Shown here: piece after piece, positions 57,690 through 64,000 of the stretch | Layout of the letters: every line of letters begins with the position of its first letter | Position numbering within the stretch: the stretch's first letter is position 1 | NCBI GenBank assembly: GCA_015179025.1 | Contig: WHUX01000033.1 | Coordinates: 1-64,000, forward strand | DNA: 64,000 nucleotides | Direction of reading: 5' to 3' | DNA from: Terfezia claveryi | Taxonomy: Eukaryota > Ascomycota > Pezizomycetes > Pezizales > Pezizaceae | Notes under the pieces: model-generated | The model's database searches: none | Seen by the model: the letters and a program-made list of their open reading frames with translations, nothing else | Told to the model about the DNA's origin: nothing | Program-made: the position numbers and the translations under genes

Positions 57690-59310
57690 GAATGTGATAG
57701 TCCCATGCTGTCATTAACCAGCAATGCCGGATAAACCCTAGGGCCCTGCCTGGAGCCCCGAAAGAAAAGCCCTCTCGCAGGTGGAAGAACTTAAGAGAGA
57801 CTCGCCGTCCCTCCCGACAAAAGGATACCTTACAGCCTGTGAATGAAAAGTCTCAAGTGGAAGTAAAGAAGAAGCGCTGGTAGAAAACCCTCCGCTGAAA
57901 AATTCGCAAGTCGAAATGATCTCAATCCAAACTAAGTGGAAACACCAGATCTTATCAATCCTCATCTCTTCCAGTCTCATCTGCTCCAATCGTATACTGT
58001 AGTGCGAAAGAGTCTCCTTCCCATACGGAGCCCCTGGTCAAGGTTGATCCTCTCTTTCATGTAGATGACCAGTGACGACGCCAGCTTCCCGGCTCTCCTG
58101 TGTTCTTTCGTCAACCAGCGAATTCCCAAGATCTGGGCTCCGGTTGATTTGTTGTCCTCCTCGATCCAGTGTCGCATCTGGCATGGTTTGAATTTCGTTG
58201 GTGCTGCGTGAAGGACCAGGGTTCTTGCTAGTGTTGGGGAGGTTGATGGAGCTCGTGAGTTTGCCTGTGGAGTAGTGCTCGACCTATTAGGGATCTCCGG
58301 AGGTGGTGCTAGCTTCCCCTTACCTTTGCCCTGGGTCTCCGGGGGTGGTGTCTGGGGGGTCTGGATGCTGCCTGTGCATATGTGCGTGCTGGCGGGGGAT
58401 CAGTATTGGTGGACACGCTGTTTGTCGTTGTCTGTTGTGTTGTAATCTGGGTGCTCGAGTTCGAAACTGGGGGTTGGGGGTGGTGGTCTTTGGGGAAGTG
58501 GCGGTGCGGTCTGGGTAGTTGTGTTGACGTATGACTCGCGCATTTCCCGAAGCCCAGATTGAAACCCGTACCGGATTCGCTTCTCACATGAAGCATGATA
58601 GGCCATCTTGAGGTCGGGAGGTGAATTAAAGATAATTTTCTTGTTAGGGTTGTTGGCAGCTAGGCACATCGTCATACCGTAAAGGTGGTACTTCCAATCC
58701 CGGGTGGCTGATTGGGTCTTGTCAGTCGTAACCGGGAAAGGGTATCAGTTTCAACAACTCGATGCTTAAGCGGCAAATGGCGTCTATGTCGACTGTACTC
58801 CCAGATGGCTGTGTTGTGGCTTCGTCTGGGAGTGGCGGCTCAGGGTGTCCCGTGACTGGTAGCCGTGTCTTGAGCGGAGGCTGTACTTTAATCGATCGTA
58901 CTTCCAAGGGTTGTCTTTGGTCTGTCTCTTGCCCGGCATATTGTGGTCGAGTGGGAGTTACGAATTCCCTGATTGGTGCCCCGTGGAGTGGGTCGGAATC
59001 GTGGACCAATGCCCGTGAGGGGGAGATTTCGGTGGGAGCGAGGAAAAAGAAGAACGAGGAAGAGGGAATAGGCTTCAATCGAGGGGGAAAGGGTCGCGAT
59101 AGTTGTTCCCCCGATGTTCGAGTAGATATTCCTGTTGTGGGCGGCGAGGGCTTTCTAGTGGTGCCGTCCGTTTGTCTATAGCTGTTCTGATTGTTGAGAT
59201 CCGACCAAGCGCTGGTTCGACAATGCACCCAAATACAGCTGCCCGAAAATCTTTCAACCTTGGTGAGGATTGTAGCTCTTGCTCTCTTCGGTTGGTAAAT
59301 CGCTGCACAT
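57690..59310 (-). pseudogene. Tad1-like LINE ORF1 relic
   Basis: Minus-strand segments in order: a Pro/Arg-rich start (about 58720-59310); NTTTQTAPPLPQRPPPP and, one frame over, NSVSTNTDPPPARTYAQAAS near 58400-58540; and GIRWLTKEHRRAGKLASSLV, IYMKERINLDQGLRMGRRLF and RTTVYDWSR at 57977-58177. The last block is the conserved C-terminal ORF1 signature of fungal LINEs. Frame shifts separate the pieces. No ORF2 follows; instead the element's 3' tail (57534-57655) comes within ~300 bp, so the copy is an internal-deletion form. Confidence 0.7.
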
Positions 59311-61008
59311 GGCGATCATGTGCTGTGCTTGTGGGGATAAGGTGAGTTGATGTGTTATTTTTGGTAATTTTCCCTTGCTTTGATGCTCAGTTGACCCTGG
59401 ACTCCCACTGGTATTGATATCCATTATGACTTGGTAGAGGGCACTTAACAAGATAGGAACCCTTCTGTTATGTCTTCCAAAACTAGTTTCTCATCATGCG
59501 CAATGTCAAAGTCTTTGGGTATCTTAAACCACCAAGGCTCCATTTCGGTCCTACTAAGCCCCCCATATCTAGACCTGTAACCGCCTTTCATCTGTCACAC
59601 GGTATATGTCGTGAAGTGCATGCTGAGAATTCCTGCTGGAGCTTGCGAGGTTCAAGGTGTTCGGCGGTGATTTTGTCTAGCGAAAGCTGTGTAAGAAGTG
59701 ATGTGTATGAAGGGGCAGCTGTGGAGAAGAGAATAATGGAAAGGTGGCCCATGTCTTAGCTATCGGTGAATCTGGTGCCTGTGTAATACCTATTTCGGCG
59801 CCTTCCAAAGGGGTAGCTCAGCGGGTCCGCTCTGGGCTGCTTATCACACCGTGTCAGCTACCCCAACACAATGACTGTCGAGCCGCTGACATGTATATTC
59901 CAGAAGTCCCAGTCGTGAGTCAAGATAGGCATTCACCGAGCCCCAAAACGCAGGTATTTAGACGGAACGTGGTCCAGCTTGTTGAGTTTGTATCGCAGGA
60001 TCATAGCCACCTCGCGTACATGCTCAATCCGAGATGGAAACCTGCCAGCTTCAACCGGTATAACTGTCGCACAATCGGTCGCTCCTCTACTGCTGTCACG
60101 AGCTGCTGGGCTTCATTGGCAGCTACATACTCTGTCCCATGCGTCATGAAACGTCTTTGTAAGGTATCACTGTTCATCTTGTTGTTTTTGCAAGCTGTTC
60201 GCGGTGGCTTCAGTTGGCTGGCTGTTCGCGGCTTTGAATTAAGACGCAACAAGATGAATGTTAAAGGAGCACTCTAAAATGGTAGGTGTTTGTTCCGGGG
60301 TCGAGTTTGCCGTGTGGTCGGTCGTCCTAGTCGGCGAGTTTTGTAGATGTAGGCAGTTGTTTCCGTTTGTGTGCCCTCTCTACCACCCGCCTTCGCCTTG
60401 GTGCCCTCTGGGATTGGGTTTCGCGAGACTTCTAGGTAGACGTTGGGGAAGGAAGAAAGAGATGGGCAACTGGGGTAGGTAGACGCAGAACAAGGAATGG
60501 ATGCGAGATTTCTCAGGCGGGAATTTCTCGAGCGGGCATTTCAGAGCGTTTGCTTAATCAGCATTAAGCAAAATAGTAGTCCGATTTTCTATTCATTATA
60601 TCTATCGATCAATCAAATATTCAGACCTGTGCGCAACACTACCATATCCGTCCTGCCCTTTCTTCCTTGCCAACGCCGATACGTTCTACACGCACATCCA
60701 CAGCACATTACAACGTGAATTCTCCTTGTTAAAACACACATCCACTACATCCACCGTTGCCATATCTTACGTATGGTTGTCAGGACCGCTACCCGTTGTC
60801 TTACCCTGAATTCACAAGAATATAGACCACGCTTAGTCTGGTTAGACAACGCTCGAGACAGTATTTGCGTTAAGAATTAAGCTAGTCTTCAACCGCATCA
60901 TTCACTATCTATTGCATCCTGCCCAGTCCACTCCACGTATTACCATCCGCTATAGTAGACATATTGCTATAGATTCTCTAGTACCACTTCAGCCAGTCTT
61001 GCTATACG
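59311..61008. other. Intergenic, no gene firmly recognised
   Basis: A + frame at 59744-60277 (177 codons) has no recognised domain. 59810-59864 holds a 9-bp inverted repeat GGGGTAGCT/AGCTACCCC enclosing a tRNA-like A box (TAGCTCAGCGG). Confidence 0.35.
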
Positions 61009-61140
61009 CATAGGTACCCGGTATAAGCATATATTCGTTGTAGGCATACCACTCGTAATCCCCCTCCCCTATACAAAAGGCTACTTTTTAAGCATAAATT
61101 CACCTATTGGAATATTCATGCCATTTTATGGCTTAGTCAA
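61009..61140. repeat. Subterminal fragment related to the 709-bp pogo-like element
   Basis: GGTATAAGCATATATTCG, TGTAGGCATACC and GGAATATTCATGCC...TATGGCTTAGTCA parallel TAAGCATATATTAG, ACAAGCATACC and AGAATATTCTTA...TTGGCTTAGTCA at 53100-53215. Ends are not preserved. Confidence 0.5.
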
Positions 61141-61143
61141 AAG

Positions 61144-61533
61144 ATGCTTGATGAAGGATGGAAAGTTTGCTTTACGGATGGAACAGCACGCTCTGGACAT
61201 ACTGCTTCAGCCTTTTACTCGGGAGATATCGCCGCCTCAATCTCCCCTCATGAATGGGTTCATACGTCGGATATGAGGCCACAGTCGCAGATGGGAGAGA
61301 CAAGCTATTATCCCCGCCACACTGATACTTACATGGTCGCACTCTTATGCGACTCCTCCGCAGCTATATCAACAACCATTATCATCGCCAGAGGGAACGA
61401 ACCAGCATTGAAGGCAGCCTTGCCAACTTGTCCTATCTATAACTCTCCGTTAATTTGCCGGGTTATTAGCTGCACCTGGAGTTGTTCTATGAGGGTTAAG
61501 TTGTGCCTTTACAAGATACTTCTCGGCCTATAA
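61144..61533 (+). pseudogene. RNase H-like fragment, probably from a LINE
   Basis: The frame opens WKVCFTDGTARSGHTASAF, matching the first-strand FTDGSA motif (first catalytic Asp), and has ALLCDSSAAIST, matching the LLSDSxAAI motif (third catalytic Asp) at fitting distance. The Glu-bearing helix is not clear (MGETSYYPR), and no WxxGH motif follows; the C-terminal ~50 residues look random. 129 codons are open. It is isolated from any RT, so it is a fragment. Confidence 0.45.
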
Positions 61534-61727
61534 TAGTTCGAGTTGCATTTCTGATGTTTCTAGCGAGACAGCAGCCAATACGATGACTTATGTATGTCAC
61601 GCAATTGTAGATACTGTATGTTCATATAAAAAACCTCGCGTAACTTCTTTTACTTTGAGGTCTCGCGAGTTGAAGACAAATATTGAGAGGGATTAATTAG
61701 AACTGATAAACCCTGCGATTAATGTTG

Positions 61728-61809
61728 TGGAACAGCTGGGAATTGAACCTTCTGCTTGGAATCAGCAGGACACTACATAGCAGGAGTCATACCATTAGAC
61801 CACTGTGCC
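61728..61809 (-). tRNA. tRNA-like relic with intact A and B boxes
   Basis: Minus strand: GGCACAG...CTGTTCC acceptor with one mismatch, D-arm with TGGTCTAATGG (A-box match), GGTTCAATTCC (B-box match). The anticodon region is expanded and could read TTCCAA (possibly Gly-TCC), but the anticodon and T stems do not pair properly and no T-run follows. Probably a pseudogene, or a tRNA-derived SINE head. Confidence 0.4.
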
Positions 61810-62391
61810 TTTGTTGGGGGAGTGACTGATGAAAAATATCAATGAACGAGAAGGCCTTCCTGTTAAAATACTACCTATATATATTGGGGTTATGCAACAG
61901 ATGCAGCATAACAATAAAAGAAAAAAGTGAATAAAAGATTTTACAAGAAAGGTGTGTGCTACATTCATATTATAGAACAACCCCCAAAAGGCAATCTCCC
62001 GAAATGTACCTACACGAGCACTAATATCTACAGGCCAAACCACGCCAGTTACTACGCTATTTAAACCTGTACTCGCTAAAAGCCTAAGACCTGTATTAGG
62101 GATTACTATAACTGCCAATATAAACCAATGCACCACCATGTTCGAATACAGATTGCTTATTTCTTCGCCGGAGCAGTAGTTTTCTCTCCAGATCAGCAAC
62201 ATTGCCTTCCAACCCCTACTTTTGCTTCTGGCACTCCCCCAAGCTTATCTGAATCCCATGCCCATCGGCTCAGCGAACTCAGTGAGCGCGTCTAGTTCGA
62301 TATTCATCTTCGTAACCTAATCTTGCCACTCCGCCACGGATTGTATAGCCTGTATTTGACAGTGTTGGATTTGCCAGGTTTAGGCTTCGTA
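61810..62391. other. Short region with hydrophobic minus-strand frame
   Basis: A 135-codon minus frame (61795-62202) has hydrophobic runs, but it overlaps the tRNA-like relic and lacks recognised motifs. I do not support it as a gene. Confidence 0.3.
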
Positions 62392-64000
62392 TTATAAGAT
62401 GGCAAAAATCTCCCTTAGCTCGCAATTTTCATCTTCCAATCCCTCCCTCCTCTGCTCCAATCCCTCCCTCCTCTGCTCAATTCGCTCCATGTGCCTGCTG
62501 GCTTCCGCCCTTCTTTCAACTAACTCAGCAAGATCAGTATTCTCAATTTGCATCATCGTAGCTCTTCCCTGCCACACCTCCACGGATTTCGTTGCCTTGT
62601 CAAGCTCCGATGCCAGCCTAGCGCATTCTTCCATATAGACAGCGTCCTCATCTGCCAGTTCCTTTTCCAAAAAGGCGATCCTGTGTTTCAACTCAGAGAC
62701 CTCATTCTTTAAGTCCCCCTTCTGGTTTTTGATTTGCTCCACCGATTCGGCCAACGACTTGATTTGATCATCCCTGTCGTGAACCTGCTGTTCCAGCTCA
62801 GTAATTCTTGCCGCTGAGAGGATGTTCCTCTTTCGATAGGGCTCCATTTCCTCAAAATACACCTTGTCGCTGTCCGAGATCTTCTCGTGCAGTTTGCAAA
62901 TATATTCCGTTGCGGATAAGTTTCTGGATTCGGATTCCTCCGCTTGCGTTTTTAACAACGCATTTTGACGTTCTGACTCAGCAAGATGCTCCTCCAGAGG
63001 GTTAATCTTCTGCTCCAATTTACACGTGCGCTGTACAGCTTCCTCCATGACCTTGCCCTGTTGCACGCTGTTGGCCGCGATCAAATTGTACATCCGAGTT
63101 AATGTTTCATTCTCTAGTTCACTGCTATAAAGCAGCCCTTGCAGCTCTTCAACCTTGTCCTCCAATTTTGCCTTCTGAGTTTGAAGTCCCCCCACCTGCT
63201 GAGTTAATATCCTAATACGATGCTCGCTCTCGTTTCGCTGTTCCACATATCCTTGAAGTATTTCAGTAAGATCATCCCGTTCATCTCTCATCTCGATTGC
63301 TCTCTTCTCCCATAGCTCGATGGATGCCTTCGCTCTTCTATCTATGGTTTCTTTTTTGCCCATTTCCTCTAACATAGCCTTCTCCATTTCGTCGAAGTCG
63401 TTTGCCAGCTCATCACAGGTTTCTCTCAACATAGCATTTGACTCTTTAAGTTTCCGCACCTCCTGCTTCAAAAGGTTTATTCCATAATCCTCCTCCTTCC
63501 TCTGCTCAACATACCCCTCAACAACCTCTTTCCAGTGATCACGTTGCTTCTCCGCTTCACTGATCAGCAACTGCCAGTGATCGACAATGGTGGCAGCTTT
63601 AGTAAGGTGATCAACAAGAACCTCTATCTGCTTCTCCCAATTCTCGGGATCATTGTTGTATGACGGTAGGTTTTCTTGAAGGTTTTTCTCAGTTCTGCTT
63701 ACAATTTCTTGGAGCTGAGCAGTAACTGCCACAAGTTTTTGTTGCCATCTCCCCCCGTATGCCGCCTCCTTAGCAAGTTTTGCATGATGATGCTCCTCTC
63801 GCCTTCTCATTTTTGCTTCTTTGTCCTCATCCCACACTCCATACTCATCATCCGAATACGCATCTGAATCCTCATATTCGCCATCCGAATGCGCATTGGG
63901 AACCCCATGTTGAACACTAACGGAATTTTTAATCACTAGACACTTCCCGTAGAACTTTTCCTTGCGTGTAGGTGCGAGCTCTTCATCGAGGCAGGTGGCC
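62392..64000 (-). CDS. Long coiled-coil protein, 5' end beyond the window
   Basis: The minus frame is open from the right edge to the stop at 62392, at least 535 codons; no ATG is needed inside because the frame continues past 64000 (residues before 63936 read CLDEELAPTRKEKFYGKCLV). A short acidic stretch (DGEYEDSDAYSDDEYG) is followed by charged, heptad-like sequence with almost no Pro, typical of an extended alpha-helical coiled coil. A motif GYVEQR occurs twice (near 63500 and 63250) within similar ~85-residue segments, and a related LAELVERR near the C terminus. A 21-bp tandem duplication gives EQRREGLEQRREGLE. It may be a structural, motor-tail or tethering protein; no head domain is visible. 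Base composition and an unbroken frame suggest a functional host gene. Confidence 0.8.
   Translation of the reverse strand, partial: ATCLDEELAPTRKEKFYGKCLVIKNSVSVQHGVPNAHSDGEYEDSDAYSDDEYGVWDEDKEAKMRRREEHHHAKLAKEAAYGGRWQQKLVAVTAQLQEIVSRTEKNLQENLPSYNNDPENWEKQIEVLVDHLTKAATIVDHWQLLISEAEKQRDHWKEVVEGYVEQRKEEDYGINLLKQEVRKLKESNAMLRETCDELANDFDEMEKAMLEEMGKKETIDRRAKASIELWEKRAIEMRDERDDLTEILQGYVEQRNESEHRIRILTQQVGGLQTQKAKLEDKVEELQGLLYSSELENETLTRMYNLIAANSVQQGKVMEEAVQRTCKLEQKINPLEEHLAESERQNALLKTQAEESESRNLSATEYICKLHEKISDSDKVYFEEMEPYRKRNILSAARITELEQQVHDRDDQIKSLAESVEQIKNQKGDLKNEVSELKHRIAFLEKELADEDAVYMEECARLASELDKATKSVEVWQGRATMMQIENTDLAELVERRAEASRHMERIEQRREGLEQRREGLEDENCELREIFAIL

Noticed and set aside
61795..62202. 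135-codon hydrophobic minus frame
   Set aside because: Overlaps the tRNA-like relic, no motif or splice support.
1..64000. CRISPR arrays or bacterial operons
   Set aside because: Tandem repeats here have no unique spacers; splicing, tRNA and transposon types are eukaryotic.

Overview
The window looks like a repeat-rich, gene-poor stretch of a filamentous ascomycete (Pezizomycotina-type) genome. The signs are short GT-AG introns of about 50-75 nt, a eukaryotic tRNA-Ala(AGC), fungal Tad1-like LINEs, pogo/Fot1-like, hAT, Ty3/gypsy (chromodomain) and Ty1/copia relics, and old elements whose open frames are broken mostly by TAG codons at former CAG or TGG positions, as expected from RIP-like C-to-T change at CpA. 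The species cannot be named from sequence alone.

Layout. 1-4843: GC-rich minisatellites, then two copies of an unusual composite repeat (AT-rich lead, 9-bp TTTATTTTA array, conserved block A, 16-bp GCTGCTATTTGC array, conserved block B). 4844-6950: pyrimidine tracts, a LINE ORF1 scrap and purine repeats. 6960-11494 (-): a large decayed AT-hook gene. 11969-13940 (-): an intact-looking five-exon gene of 576 codons with serially similar introns. 15038-16097 (+): a 2OG-Fe(II) dioxygenase-like gene with a 1-base frameshift at its HxD motif. 16743-17734 (+): an unknown gene. 18655-19470: minisatellite and tandem repeats. 19659-24391: third composite copy, split by a 2,295-bp pogo-like transposon. 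24392-28165: chromodomain gypsy relic with zinc knuckles placed inside pol. 28850-35507: LTR scrap, hAT relic, unknown coiled-coil ORF, minisatellites and a palindrome-rich inverted-repeat element. 35740-44812: large decayed LINE carrying a 1,816-bp non-autonomous LTR element inserted between endonuclease and RT. 44813-45440: minisatellite. 46-64 kb has more balanced base composition: partial genes, a copia integrase relic, several very short retroposon tails (two with clear target-site duplications), a Cys-rich protein relic, pogo-like derivatives, tRNA-Ala, a LINE ORF1 joined to its 3' tail, a tRNA-like relic, and a long coiled-coil gene running off the right edge.

Few genes look functional: the 576-codon gene, the coiled-coil gene and tRNA-Ala are the best candidates. 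The rest is nested transposon history: LTR element into LINE, pogo into satellite, LINE tails into genes. The most notable signals are the composite satellite element, a covarying hairpin at the 3' end of a retroposon family, serially duplicated exon-intron units, and the frameshifted dioxygenase.
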